Source: Dyadobacter psychrotolerans (lineage in GTDB: Bacteria; Bacteroidota; Bacteroidia; Cytophagales; Spirosomataceae). From it: a DNA stretch of 64,000 bases. Shown in pieces: positions 17,898 through 26,074 of the stretch. A program made the translations under genes and the position numbers. The stretch spans positions 1 through 64,000 of the forward strand of contig NZ_SMFL01000010.1 of NCBI RefSeq assembly GCF_004349265.1, read 5' to 3'. Each line of letters opens with the position of its first letter. The stretch's first letter is position 1. Below the pieces are notes generated by a model that saw only the letters and a list, made by a program, of their open reading frames with translations, did not search any database and was not told the DNA's origin.

Positions 17898-18928
17898 TAT
17901 AATAGTACTATATCGTTGGCATGTGCCACTTCAAAATTCAGTGTCTTCAAATTCTCTTTAATTGCAACCGAGGTTTCTCTGGCGCGGGCAACGGCAATCA
18001 TTTCCTGGTCGGGAGAATATATTTCGATGATCTCGCCGGCTTCAAACTCGCCTTCCACTTCCGTAACACCAACGGCCAAAAGACTTTTCCTTTTTAGCAA
18101 AGCTGTTGATGCCCCTTCATCGATCTGCAGTCTGCCTGAAACAAGTCCGCCGCTTCCCAGCCACCTGTTTCTTGCCGAAAGGGTGCTTTTTCCTGCGCCA
18201 ATTACGGTTCCGGCATTTCCTTCCAAAGCAAGCAAAAGTTCATCCTGCTGATTCATTCCAAAAATGACAACCCTGATTGCCATACGCGCAGCCAGTTTCG
18301 CAAAGGTCAGCTTGGACGCCATACCGCCAAGACCAAGAAAGGATTTGTCAGTACGTACAAACTTAAAAACCTCATTGACATTGGATACGTTCCTCAGGAT
18401 TTTTCCGTGCTCATCAAGCAAGCCACCGACAGAGGTACAAAACATCAAAGATTCCGCCCCAAATCCGACTGCCAGTAAAGTTGCCAGTTCGTCATTGTCC
18501 GAAAACTTCAGTTCCCGGTCACTGACAACGTCGTTTTCATTCACAATCGGAATAATGTTGTTTGCCCAGAGTTCTTCAAATGTTTCTTTTAATTGTAAAA
18601 ACTTTGGACGGTTCGCAAAGTGCTGACGCTCGCAGAGGCTTTGGGCAATGTAAATATTATTTGGGGCAAAATAGTTTGCATACAACCCTACCAGTAACGG
18701 ATTACCTACCGAAGCCGCAGCCTTACGCTGAGTCATCGTTCCTTTATAATCCTGTATGTAAGCTTTACCAGCTCCAACTGCACCGGATGAAACAATGATG
18801 ATTCTATAATCGGCATGAATCGCTGAAACCTGTCTTGCGATTTCAGCAATGATCCTGACGTCGGGCTCACCGGAAGGAAGCGTAATAGACGCGGTCCCGA
18901 ATTTTATAACAAGTATTGGCTTTGACAC
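17897..18928 (-). CDS. proB: Glutamate 5-kinase
   Basis: ProB phosphorylates glutamate at the gamma-carboxylate, the first and usually proline-inhibited step of proline synthesis. The 343-residue protein has an amino-acid kinase domain with K-F-G-T-A-S near the N-terminus, I-V-S-S-G-A-V-G-A-G, E-N-D-V-V and a G-L-G-G-M-A-S-K-L segment. A C-terminal PUA-type domain spans roughly residues 245-340. It is somewhat shorter than the E. coli enzyme. The operon continues into proA. Confidence 0.94.
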   Translation of the reverse strand: MSKPILVIKFGTASITLPSGEPDVRIIAEIARQVSAIHADYRIIIVSSGAVGAGKAYIQDYKGTMTQRKAAASVGNPLLVGLYANYFAPNNIYIAQSLCERQHFANRPKFLQLKETFEELWANNIIPIVNENDVVSDRELKFSDNDELATLLAVGFGAESLMFCTSVGGLLDEHGKILRNVSNVNEVFKFVRTDKSFLGLGGMASKLTFAKLAARMAIRVVIFGMNQQDELLLALEGNAGTVIGAGKSTLSARNRWLGSGGLVSGRLQIDEGASTALLKRKSLLAVGVTEVEGEFEAGEIIEIYSPDQEMIAVARARETSVAIKENLKTLNFEVAHANDIVLL

Positions 18929-18987
18929 TTTGGGTATTCAGTAAACGAAATGCATTCGGTGACGCACCTCTTAAATCAATTTTGTGC

Positions 18988-18995
18988 CAAAATTA
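18988..18995 (-). promoter_or_regulatory. -7 promoter box upstream of proB
   Basis: On the minus strand the sequence reads TAATTTTG, matching TAnnTTTG, 60 bp before the proB start. No clear TTG lies at the expected -33 distance. The box is half of a short inverted repeat (AATTTTG-N3-CAAAATT), which could be an operator. Confidence 0.4.
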
Positions 18996-19049
18996 ATTTA
19001 TTTCAGACACAAAGGGCAGATAAGTTTGTACTATTGACAGGAAGAAGGT

Positions 19050-19661
19050 TTAAAAATGATCCCCGAGAAAGGTAGGATCAAATTTCACCTTTTGGGTTAA
19101 AGCCTCCTGAAGACGGGTGATGTATTCCGTCTGAGGAATTTCAATGGCTCCGTACCGAAGCACATTGTCATTAATAAACTGCGTATCAAGAAGTGAAAAT
19201 TTATTAAAACGCAAGATCTCGATCAGATAGTAAAAAGCGGTTTTGGAAGCGTTGCTTTCTCTCGAAAACATCGATTCACCAAAGAATACGCCGTTTATTG
19301 AAACACCGTATAGGCCACCAGCCAGCTTACCGTCACGCCAGGCTTCCACACTGTGGGCGTATCCAAGTTGGTGCAGAGCAGTATAAGCAGAAATAATTTC
19401 TTCCGAAATCCAGGTACCTTCCTCAGCGGATCTTGGCGCGGAACAACCACGCATCACTTCCTCAAAATTAAAGTTTACCCGTATCTCAAATACTTTTTTA
19501 TTTAAAACAGGCCTCAGCGATTTAGAAGGCTTATAAGTTTTGATAGGAATAATCGCTCTGGGATCCGGAGAATACCAGTAAATGGTACCATCCGCTTCTG
19601 CCATAGGGAAGATTCCGTTCATATAGCCATAAAGAAGGTCGTCTGTGCTTAATTCTGACAT
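19050..19661 (-). CDS. aat: Leucyl/phenylalanyl-tRNA--protein transferase
   Basis: Aat adds Leu or Phe to N-terminal Arg or Lys of proteins in the N-degron pathway read by ClpS/ClpAP. Family signatures are L-L-Y-G-Y-M-N-G-I-F-P-M-A, W-Y-S-P-D-P-R-A-I-I-P, T-W-I-S-E-E-I, H-S-V-E-A-W and G-V-F-F-G-E-S-M-F-S. I use the ATG at 19661 (203 residues): the longer frame would begin with a TTG at 19709 that lies inside the promoter. It is monocistronic and divergent from the arginine cluster. Confidence 0.95.
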   Translation of the reverse strand: MSELSTDDLLYGYMNGIFPMAEADGTIYWYSPDPRAIIPIKTYKPSKSLRPVLNKKVFEIRVNFNFEEVMRGCSAPRSAEEGTWISEEIISAYTALHQLGYAHSVEAWRDGKLAGGLYGVSINGVFFGESMFSRESNASKTAFYYLIEILRFNKFSLLDTQFINDNVLRYGAIEIPQTEYITRLQEALTQKVKFDPTFLGDHF

Positions 19662-19706
19662 TGGACTATGATTGATCTGCTTTTTCAAACTTTTAAACAG
19701 ATAAAC

Positions 19707-19737
19707 CAAATATAGTTAATCAGAAACTTTTGCCCAA
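19707..19737 (-). promoter_or_regulatory. Strong Bacteroidota promoter of aat
   Basis: On the minus strand TTG (19737-19735), a 20-base spacer and TATATTTG (19714-19707) fit the consensus fully. The distance to the ATG at 19661 allows a short leader of about 40 bases. Confidence 0.75.
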
Positions 19738-19824
19738 TCGCTGCGTCTAAAACCCACGTTATTACACTTCTGATCTCAAATTATTTTCATCAAAGCTGAA
19801 CTATAAAAATATATGCACTGTTTC

Positions 19825-19855
19825 TTTGTCATAATAATATTTTTTGCAAAATTTG
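19825..19855 (+). promoter_or_regulatory. Promoter-like element before the Arg leader peptide
   Basis: TTTG at 19825-19828, a 19-base spacer and AAAATTTG at 19848-19855 match the Bacteroidota consensus with one mismatch in the -7 box. Transcription would start about 20 bases before the leader ORF. Confidence 0.5.
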
Positions 19856-19882
19856 CATCCTCTTAGACGACCAACAAAGTAA

Positions 19883-19954
19883 ATGAATAGCAACGGCATA
19901 CATACTGTTCTTCATACTACACCTTTCAGGTTTAGGTCCCCCAGGACCGTCTAA
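19883..19954 (+). CDS. Putative arginine leader peptide, 23 residues
   Basis: A short ORF begins at the ATG 19883 and ends with TAA at 19952-19954. Its last residues are P-F-R-F-R-S-P-R-T-V, with three Arg, all encoded by AGG. It stands about 25 bases after a predicted start of transcription and 120 bp before the GNAT gene that begins the arginine cluster. A hairpin overlaps the Arg codons. Amino-acid-rich leader peptides of this kind control biosynthetic operons by attenuation in many bacteria. Three Arg in 23 codons is suggestive but not proof. Confidence 0.45.
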   Translation: MNSNGIHTVLHTTPFRFRSPRTV

Positions 19955-20075
19955 CTCTATTTTGCCTACGTGGTAAAACTTTCCCCGCCTTTTTTATTAA
20001 ATTTTTGAAACGTCCCATCGTAATTTTCTGGGGATTTAATTTTTGTTTCGAACAATTTTTGCAGTCTAGCCATCA

Positions 20076-20789
20076 ATGAAAAATACCGAAGTAGTAGTGG
20101 GCAGTAAGTTTATTATACAAACTGCCAATGAAAATCATCTCCATTTTGCAGAAACAATTTGTGCAGAAATGGAAGAGAGTGCCAAAAAACGTGGCACTGG
20201 TATAGCCAAACGTTCTCCTGTTTATATCATGGAAAAAATGGTGGAGGGAAAAGCAATTATTGCAACCACCGATACCGACGAATGGGTAGGCTTTTGTTAC
20301 ATAGAGACATGGGAACATGGAAAATTTGTAGCTAATTCCGGCCTGATCGTTCACCCTGATTTCAGAAACAGCGGAATGGCAAAGGCAATTAAACAAAAGG
20401 CCTTTGAACTTTCACGTAAGAAATATCCGGATGCCAAGATAATAGGCATCACGACCAGCCTCCCGGTGATGAAAATCAATTCGGATCTTGGTTATGAACC
20501 GGTTACTTTTAGCGAATTACCTGCGGACGATGCGTTCTGGAAGGGATGTGGCAGCTGTGTGAATTACGACGTACTAACCCGTACTGGCAGAAAACACTGT
20601 CTTTGCACCGGTATGATGTACAACCCGGAAGAACATAAAAAAACAGAAGCTCAGCCTGAAAAGGATACCTGGGACTTTTTGAAGGAATCCAGCCTGTATG
20701 AGCGTTGGATGCGTATCAAACAACGCATTTTATTGCGAAGGGAAGAACGCGCCAAAAAGAAAAACGCCGAGGCTGTGCTTGTACACTAG
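20076..20789 (+). CDS. GNAT acyltransferase, candidate N-acylglutamate synthase
   Basis: This 237-residue protein has a GNAT core at about residues 12-150. The acetyl-CoA loop region is near H-P-D-F-R-N-S-G-M-A-K-A-I-K. A Cys-rich stretch follows (C-G-S-C and later C-L-C), then a basic, helical C-terminal tail. It starts the arginine cluster directly ahead of argG and no other argA or argJ is visible, so it may acylate glutamate in the first step of the pathway. Genes in the same position in Bacteroides have been proposed for this role, as far as I recall. Function is inferred from context. Confidence 0.7.
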   Translation: MKNTEVVVGSKFIIQTANENHLHFAETICAEMEESAKKRGTGIAKRSPVYIMEKMVEGKAIIATTDTDEWVGFCYIETWEHGKFVANSGLIVHPDFRNSGMAKAIKQKAFELSRKKYPDAKIIGITTSLPVMKINSDLGYEPVTFSELPADDAFWKGCGSCVNYDVLTRTGRKHCLCTGMMYNPEEHKKTEAQPEKDTWDFLKESSLYERWMRIKQRILLRREERAKKKNAEAVLVH

Positions 20790-20824
20790 TACCTGCATTC
20801 ATTTACAGATTACTTATATCTTTT

Positions 20825-20868
20825 AAATACCTCGCCCGGCAGCCCGAAAAGCCCGATGCGAGGTATTT
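20825..20868 (+). terminator. Terminator or attenuator between GNAT gene and argG
   Basis: Arms 20825-20834 and 20859-20868 pair perfectly over 10 bp and are followed by a T-run. A GC-rich inner loop may fold further. It could end the GNAT transcript or reduce read-through into argG. Confidence 0.65.
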
Positions 20869-20921
20869 TTTTGTTTCTTTGTAGTTCCAATTTAAAAGTC
20901 AATAAGAACATATATTCCATA

Positions 20922-22121
20922 ATGTCACAGCCAAAAGTAGTATTAGCGTTTAGCGGAGGATTGGATACCTCGTTTTGTGTAAAATATTTAGCCGAAGACA
21001 AAGGCTATGAAGTTTATTCTGTCCTGGTGGATACAGGCGGTTTTTCAGATGAGGATCTGAAAACAATTGAAGCTAATGCTTATTCCCTTGGTGTGAAAAA
21101 GCATGCTACAATTTCTAAAACAGCGGATTATTACAACGACTGTATCAAATATCTGATTTTTGGAAACGTACTTAAAAACAATACTTACCCCCTGTCTGTA
21201 AGTGCTGAACGTGTTTTTCAGGCAGTCGCTGTTGCTGAATATGCAAAAGAAATTGGTGCTACCGCTATTGCGCATGGAAGTACCGGTGCCGGAAATGATC
21301 AGGTTCGTTTTGATATGGCTTTTCGTATCATCATTCCGGAGGCAGAAATCATTACGCCGATCCGTGATCTAAAACTTTCGCGTGAGGCAGAAATTGAATA
21401 CCTGACAAAAAAAGGCGTTGGCCGCGAATGGGCTAAGGCTGCATATAGTATCAATAAAGGACTTTGGGGAACTTCGGTTGGAGGAAAAGAAACTTTAACT
21501 TCTGAAAAGTATCTTCCGGAAGAAGCTTGGCCAACACAGGTTTCTAAAACTGAACCTGAAACCATCACCCTGGAATTTGTTGAAGGTGAATTAAAAAGTG
21601 TTGCCGGTGAAACTTTTGACGATCCGGTTCATGCAATTCAAAAACTGGCAGCGATAGCACAGCCATTCGGAATTGGCCGTGATATCCACGTAGGTGATAC
21701 GATCATTGGTATCAAAGGTCGCGTCGGTTTCGAAGCTGCGGCTCCTTTGATCATCATCAAAGCGCATCATACACTTGAAAAACACGTTTTGAGCGAGCAA
21801 CAGCTTTACTGGAAAGAACAACTTTCTAATACTTATGGGACTCTTCTCCACAAAGGCCAGTTCGTTGAGCCGGTTATGCGTAATATTGAAGCGTTCTTAT
21901 CTGATACACAGTCTCATGTAACCGGAAAAGTACATGTTCATCTTGCTCCATACCGCTTCTACGTAGAAGGAATTGAATCTCCATTTGATTTGATGTCTTC
22001 GAAATTTGGAAGTTATGGTGAAATGAACAACGCCTGGACAGGAGACGACGTAAGAGGATTCTCAAAAGTTGCTTCGAACCAGGTGATGATCTATCAGAAG
22101 GTAAGCGAGAGTAATGATTAA
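20922..22121 (+). CDS. argG: Argininosuccinate synthase
   Basis: ArgG joins citrulline and aspartate with ATP to give argininosuccinate. The N-terminus V-V-L-A-F-S-G-G-L-D-T-S-F carries the PP-loop, and H-G-S-T-G-A-G-N-D-Q-V-R-F appears near residue 115. Other conserved blocks are N-K-G-L-W-G-T-S and G-R-V-G-F-E-A-A-A. I use the ATG at 20922 (399 residues), which gives the family N-terminus; the frame is open back to 20856. It is followed by a toxin-antitoxin module, not directly by argC. Confidence 0.96.
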   Translation: MSQPKVVLAFSGGLDTSFCVKYLAEDKGYEVYSVLVDTGGFSDEDLKTIEANAYSLGVKKHATISKTADYYNDCIKYLIFGNVLKNNTYPLSVSAERVFQAVAVAEYAKEIGATAIAHGSTGAGNDQVRFDMAFRIIIPEAEIITPIRDLKLSREAEIEYLTKKGVGREWAKAAYSINKGLWGTSVGGKETLTSEKYLPEEAWPTQVSKTEPETITLEFVEGELKSVAGETFDDPVHAIQKLAAIAQPFGIGRDIHVGDTIIGIKGRVGFEAAAPLIIIKAHHTLEKHVLSEQQLYWKEQLSNTYGTLLHKGQFVEPVMRNIEAFLSDTQSHVTGKVHVHLAPYRFYVEGIESPFDLMSSKFGSYGEMNNAWTGDDVRGFSKVASNQVMIYQKVSESND

Positions 22122-22234
22122 GGGTTAGAGGTTAGTGGCAATGATTGGAAAGTGAAAAAATCAAGTATTGCTAGAAAGTAATTTCCATAATGGATTAAAA
22201 CGTATTTCAGCAATATTTTCTAAATACTTTTAAG

Positions 22235-22462
22235 ATGAGCAAGAGCGAACTTCAAAATGAGATTGTAAAAGCAACTGAAGAATTACCGGAATCGCTGGTA
22301 AAGGAAATTCTTGATTTTGCAGAATTCTTGATAAACAAGCAAGCAAAATTGTCTAATGAACAAATAAGATTGGAACTAGACGGCTTGTCTCAATCTGAAA
22401 TCTCTCACTTAGAAGAAGAATTCACCGGATATAAATTAGCTTATCCCAAAATAAATGACTGA
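22235..22462 (+). CDS. Antitoxin-like protein of a PIN module
   Basis: This 75-residue acidic protein has the pattern L-P-E-S-L-V-K-E-I-L-D-F-A-E-F-L, typical of DUF2281-type antitoxins paired with PIN-domain toxins. Its stop overlaps the start of the next gene by 8 bp, indicating translational coupling. It lies between argG and argC on the same strand. The DNA-binding part, if any, is not obvious. Confidence 0.75.
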   Translation: MSKSELQNEIVKATEELPESLVKEILDFAEFLINKQAKLSNEQIRLELDGLSQSEISHLEEEFTGYKLAYPKIND

Positions 22463-22865
22463 CATTCCTCGGGAATATGTAGCCGATACTATGGCGGTAG
22501 TAATTTGGTTAGAGCAAAGAAAATTACCGCTTACAGTTACCGAAATATTTGAAATGTCAAATCATATTGATAGTAAAATATCAATTTGGATTCCTGCTAT
22601 TGTCTTGGCAGAAATTGGATATTTGTTTGAAAAGGGAAGAATTGAAACTTCGCTTACAGATGTCCAGGCGCTAATAGCATTTAATAAGAGATTTAAAATA
22701 GCTGATCTGACAAATGACATTATTCTCAAATCTCTTGAAATAAAAGATATTCCGGAGTTGCACGATCGGCTGATTGCCGGAACGGCATATACATTTAATT
22801 GCCTGGTGTTAACAAATGATCCTAAAATTGAAAAATCGTCATTTGTAAAAACAATCTTGAAATGA
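22455..22865 (+). CDS. PIN-domain toxin (VapC-like)
   Basis: PIN-domain toxins are Mg-dependent RNases. This 136-residue protein has the N-terminal acidic motif V-A-D-T-M-A, the middle Glu in V-L-A-E-I-G-Y, and a late acidic segment E-L-H-D-R-L-I-A-G-T-A followed by V-L-T-N-D-P. These match the four acidic positions of the fold. It overlaps the antitoxin by 8 bp, and argC begins 7 bp after its stop, so it may be transcribed with the arginine genes. Confidence 0.83.
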   Translation: MTDIPREYVADTMAVVIWLEQRKLPLTVTEIFEMSNHIDSKISIWIPAIVLAEIGYLFEKGRIETSLTDVQALIAFNKRFKIADLTNDIILKSLEIKDIPELHDRLIAGTAYTFNCLVLTNDPKIEKSSFVKTILK

Positions 22866-22872
22866 ACAAATT

Positions 22873-23859
22873 ATGGACAATAAAATAAATATAGGCATCA
22901 TTGGTGCTGCAGGATATACAGGAGGAGAACTACTAAGAATTGTCATTAACCATCCGAACGTAAATATTGCCTTTGCACATAGTAAAAGCCAGATCGAGAA
23001 ACCGGTTTATGCTACGCATACAGATTTATTGGGTGATACGGAACTGACTTTTTCGGGAGAAGATATTCAAACGCTTTTGAATCAGCAGGATTTACAGGCG
23101 ATTTTCCTTTGTTCCGGACATGGAGAATCGAAGAAGTTTTTGACTGAATATCAAGTTCCTGAAACATTAAAAATCATAGACTTGAGTACCGATTTCCGGG
23201 ATGAGTCGAATGGTTTTACTTATGGCTTGCCTGAACTTCAGAAAGAAACCATCAGAGGTGCGACTAAAATTGCTAATCCTGGCTGCTTCGCGACGAGTAT
23301 TGAGCTGGCGATTTTACCGTTGGCGAATGCTGGTTTGTTGAAGGACGATGTTCATGTAAGCGCCGTGACAGGAAGTACCGGAGCAGGTCAGTCGCTGAGT
23401 GCAACAACACATTTTTCATGGAGAAATAATAACCTGTCGATCTACAAGGCATTCAGTCACCAACATTTGACTGAAATAAAAATGAGCCTGAAGAAATTAC
23501 AAGCTGGTTTTGACAATTCGGTGAATTTCGTTCCGTATCGTGGTGATTTTACCCGTGGAATTATGGCTAATGTTTACACGCCTTATTCAGGAACAATTGA
23601 AGAAGCGAAAGAATTATATAAAAACTATTACGCTGAACATCCTTTTACGCATGTAAGCGATTCGCCTATTGATGTGAAACAAGTCGTTAATACCAATAAA
23701 TGTTTTATTCATTTGGAGGTACATGAAGGTCAATTGTTGATCAGCAGTATCATTGATAATTTAACAAAAGGTGCATCTGGACAAGCCGTTCAAAACCTGA
23801 ACCTGATCTTCGGATTACCGGAAGATGCTGGATTAAGGTTAAAGGCTCCTTCTTTTTAA
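22873..23859 (+). CDS. argC: N-acyl-gamma-glutamyl-phosphate reductase
   Basis: ArgC reduces N-acylglutamyl phosphate to the semialdehyde with NADPH. The Rossmann motif G-I-I-G-A-A-G-Y-T-G-G-E-L is at the N-terminus. The catalytic Cys is in N-P-G-C-F-A-T-S near residue 138. The H-x-H-L-T-E segment and S-G-A-S-G-Q-A-V-Q-N near the end are typical. The 328-residue length is normal for the type 1 enzyme. It lies between two toxin-antitoxin modules. Whether the natural substrate is acetyl or succinyl is open; ArgF' suggests succinyl. Confidence 0.95.
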   Translation: MDNKINIGIIGAAGYTGGELLRIVINHPNVNIAFAHSKSQIEKPVYATHTDLLGDTELTFSGEDIQTLLNQQDLQAIFLCSGHGESKKFLTEYQVPETLKIIDLSTDFRDESNGFTYGLPELQKETIRGATKIANPGCFATSIELAILPLANAGLLKDDVHVSAVTGSTGAGQSLSATTHFSWRNNNLSIYKAFSHQHLTEIKMSLKKLQAGFDNSVNFVPYRGDFTRGIMANVYTPYSGTIEEAKELYKNYYAEHPFTHVSDSPIDVKQVVNTNKCFIHLEVHEGQLLISSIIDNLTKGASGQAVQNLNLIFGLPEDAGLRLKAPSF

Positions 23860-23906
23860 GAAATTTTTACTTTTGCAAGAAGTTGAAATGATTAATTTTC
23901 ATTATT

Positions 23907-24134
23907 ATGAACGATTTACTTCTGGCCTATAACCAGCTCGATGAGATTCAGCGGAGGCAATTAATTGCTTATGCAGATACCTTGTTGGCACAACAGAAAG
24001 CTAAGCAGTCAGAGGGAAACCTCGCAGTATGGAAAGACAAAATTAAGTCTGTTTCAATTTGGAGCGATAATGAAATTAAGATTATTGAAGAAAGTAGCAA
24101 AAAATTGAATCAATGGGAAATTCCGGAATGGTAA
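23907..24134 (+). CDS. Antitoxin-like protein of a second PIN module
   Basis: This is a 75-residue charged protein with helical patterns (D-E-I-Q-R-R-Q-L-I-A-Y-A-D near residue 13) and a Trp-rich C-terminus. It is not similar by eye to the antitoxin at 22235. Its last codons overlap the start of the following PIN gene by 7 or 22 bp, depending on the toxin start. That layout and size fit a VapB-type antitoxin, although no known DNA-binding fold is evident. Confidence 0.68.
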   Translation: MNDLLLAYNQLDEIQRRQLIAYADTLLAQQKAKQSEGNLAVWKDKIKSVSIWSDNEIKIIEESSKKLNQWEIPEW

Positions 24135-24499
24135 TCGATACCGGTATATTCATTGAATATCTCAGGAAACAAGATAAGTCAAAAACTATTTTAGCGTCAT
24201 TACCAAACAACACGGTGCTTTTTGTATCAGCAGTAACTGTTTATGAACTAATGATGGGAGCAACCGATTTGCAAAAGAAAAGTGACGTTGAAATATTACT
24301 GGATGGTGTATCCGTGTTGCCATTTACAGCCGAAGTTTCATTAAAAGCTGCTGAAATTTATCATAGCCTGCGAAGGCAAAATTTGTTGATTGAGTTTCGG
24401 GATATTTTCATCGCAGCAACCGCGTTAACTTTTCAATTACCTGTAAAGACCTTAAATCAAAAACATTTTCAGAGAATCGATTTTTTGGAATTGATCTGA
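24128..24499 (+). CDS. PIN-domain toxin (VapC-like), second module
   Basis: The protein starts M-V-I-D-T-G-I-F-I-E-Y-L, the usual PIN N-terminus with the first catalytic Asp. The internal Glu is in S-A-V-T-V-Y-E-L-M-M-G, and the later acidic patch is E-F-R-D-I-F-I-A-A-T-A. I prefer the ATG at 24128 (123 residues) over the one at 24113 because the motif then lies at the very start, as in relatives. It is distinct from the toxin at 22455. argD starts 15 bp after it. Confidence 0.82.
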   Translation: MVIDTGIFIEYLRKQDKSKTILASLPNNTVLFVSAVTVYELMMGATDLQKKSDVEILLDGVSVLPFTAEVSLKAAEIYHSLRRQNLLIEFRDIFIAATALTFQLPVKTLNQKHFQRIDFLELI

Positions 24500-24514
24500 T
24501 AAACAAATATTACT

Positions 24515-25648
24515 ATGTCACATTTATTTGATGTTTATCCACTTTACGATATAGAACCTGTAAAAGCTGAGGGCAGCTATTTATGGGATACGAATGGCAC
24601 TAAATACCTGGATCTTTATGGCGGTCACGCTGTGATTTCCGTTGGACATTGTCATCCGTATTATGTAGATATGCTGAGCAAGCAGCTTCATGCGATTAAC
24701 TTTTACTCCAATTCAGTAAAAATATCGTTACAGGAAGAACTGGCTGAGAAGCTGGGAGATTTGTCAGGTTATCCCGACTACAAACTTTTCCTGGTCAATT
24801 CTGGTGCAGAGGCGAATGAAAATGCATTAAAACTGGCTTCATTTCATACAGGTCGTTCAAAAGTTGTCGCTTTTACAAAAGCATTCCATGGACGTACTGC
24901 CGGAGCTGTTGCAGCGACGGACAATCCATCCATCGTTGCTCCTGTGAATTATAATAAACACGTTACATTTCTTCCATTTAATGACGTTGACGCACTTCAG
25001 GAAGGTATTACGGATGAAGTTTGTGCGGTAATCGTTGAAGGAATCCAGGGCGTTGGCGGAATTCAGGTGAGCAGTGATACGTTTCTTCAGGCTTTACGTA
25101 AGCGTTGTGATGAAACCGGAGCTGTTTTAATTCTGGATAGCGTGCAATGTGGTTATGGTCGTACCGGAAAATTCTTCTCGCACCAATTTAGTGGAATCCA
25201 TCCGGATCTAATGACTATGGCGAAAGGAATGGGCAACGGATTTCCAATTGGAGGTGTTTTGATATCTCCAAAGTTCAAAGCCAGCTATGGTTTGCTCGGC
25301 ACCACTTTTGGAGGAAATCACATGGCATGTGCTGCGGGAATCGCTGTGCTTGATATCATGAAAAACGAAAACCTGCTGGATAATGCAGCTGAAATCGGCA
25401 ACTACCTAATGAAAGGCATTGAAGAAATCGGTGGATACAAAGAACTCCGGGGACGTGGGTTAATGATTGGTATTGAGTACGATTTCCCGGTGAAGGATCT
25501 TCGGAACAAGTTGCTGTTTGAACATAAAATGTTTACCGGTGTGGCCGGAGCAAATACGATCAGATTATTACCCTCACTGGCTTTGGGGAAAGAGGAGGCG
25601 GATATGTTTCTGGAGGCATTGCGTTTGGAAGTTGTCAGTTTGACTTAA
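24515..25648 (+). CDS. argD: N-acylornithine aminotransferase
   Basis: ArgD is a PLP enzyme that converts N-acylglutamate semialdehyde to N-acylornithine using glutamate. Conserved blocks of the class III family are L-D-L-Y-G-G-H-A-V, N-S-G-A-E-A-N-E-N-A-L-K-L-A near residue 92, F-H-G-R-T near 125, L-D-S-V-Q-C-G-Y-G-R-T-G near 210 and the PLP-lysine M-A-K-G-M-G-N-G-F-P-I-G-G near 240. The 377-residue length is usual for Bacteroidota. It follows the second toxin module closely and precedes a decayed GxxExxY element. Confidence 0.94.
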   Translation: MSHLFDVYPLYDIEPVKAEGSYLWDTNGTKYLDLYGGHAVISVGHCHPYYVDMLSKQLHAINFYSNSVKISLQEELAEKLGDLSGYPDYKLFLVNSGAEANENALKLASFHTGRSKVVAFTKAFHGRTAGAVAATDNPSIVAPVNYNKHVTFLPFNDVDALQEGITDEVCAVIVEGIQGVGGIQVSSDTFLQALRKRCDETGAVLILDSVQCGYGRTGKFFSHQFSGIHPDLMTMAKGMGNGFPIGGVLISPKFKASYGLLGTTFGGNHMACAAGIAVLDIMKNENLLDNAAEIGNYLMKGIEEIGGYKELRGRGLMIGIEYDFPVKDLRNKLLFEHKMFTGVAGANTIRLLPSLALGKEEADMFLEALRLEVVSLT

Positions 25649-25652
25649 TGAT

Positions 25653-25698
25653 TTAACCGCAATGGGCGCTATAGATTTCGCTATGGACGCAATAGAAC
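25653..25698. repeat. Left inverted repeat flanking the GxxExxY remnant
   Basis: The first 20 bases (25653-25672) are the exact reverse complement of 26215-26234, and the similarity continues with a few mismatches to about 45 bp. The start codon of the GxxExxY remnant lies inside this repeat. Confidence 0.8.
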
Positions 25699-26074
25699 TT
25701 CCTGAAAATAAAATTGCCCGCGAAATTTATTTTGTGCCTTAAAGGTTCATAAAGCTTTGGGCTCAGGTTTACTTGAATCAGCATATGAGGAATGCTTGTA
25801 TTACGAACTACGAAAGAAGGATTTTTTGTAGAAAAGCAAAAGGCATTACTATTAGTGTATGAAGAAATAATTCTGGAAGTTGGATATAGAATCGATCTAC
25901 TAGTGGAGAACTGCGTCATAGTTGAGGTAAAAGCTGTTGATGCTCTTAATGACGTGCACACCGCTCAAATATTAACTTATTTTAAAATTGACGAAGTGCA
26001 AATTGGGGCTCTTAATTAATTTTAACGTTTCACTCTTAAAGAAGGGAGTAAAAAGATTAGCCAACGGATTATAG
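25683..26074 (+). pseudogene. GxxExxY protein, broken by three frameshifts
   Basis: Reading across three frames recovers a full-length GxxExxY-family protein. It begins M-D-A-I-E-L-P-E-N-K-I-A-R-E-I, then V-H-K-A-L-G-S-G-L-L-E-S-A-Y-E-E-C, then G-Y-R-I-D-L-L-V-E-N, and ends N-F-N-V-S-L-L-K. One-base indels are needed in T-runs near 25731 and 25823 and in a G-run near 26005. The part at 25792-26019 alone stays open but is not a complete protein. The family is common in Bacteroidota and its function is unknown. The gene lies inside inverted repeats between argD and argF'. Confidence 0.82.

Larger units (their letters stand above)
19738..20075 (+). other. Long leader region of the arginine cluster
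   Basis: Between the aat promoter and the GNAT start there are about 340 bp without a full gene. They hold a promoter-like pair at 19825-19855, a 23-codon leader ORF at 19883-19954 and a small hairpin over its Arg codons (arms 19935-19939 and 19944-19948). A TCCCA/TGGGGA hairpin follows at about 20016-20037, leading into a T-rich stretch. The layout fits transcription attenuation or another translation-sensing control, which is inference. Confidence 0.5.

Noticed and set aside
25792..26019. Separate 75-residue gene
   Set aside because: It is the middle part of a GxxExxY gene; matching family sequence continues on both sides in other frames, so it is a fragment of a pseudogene.
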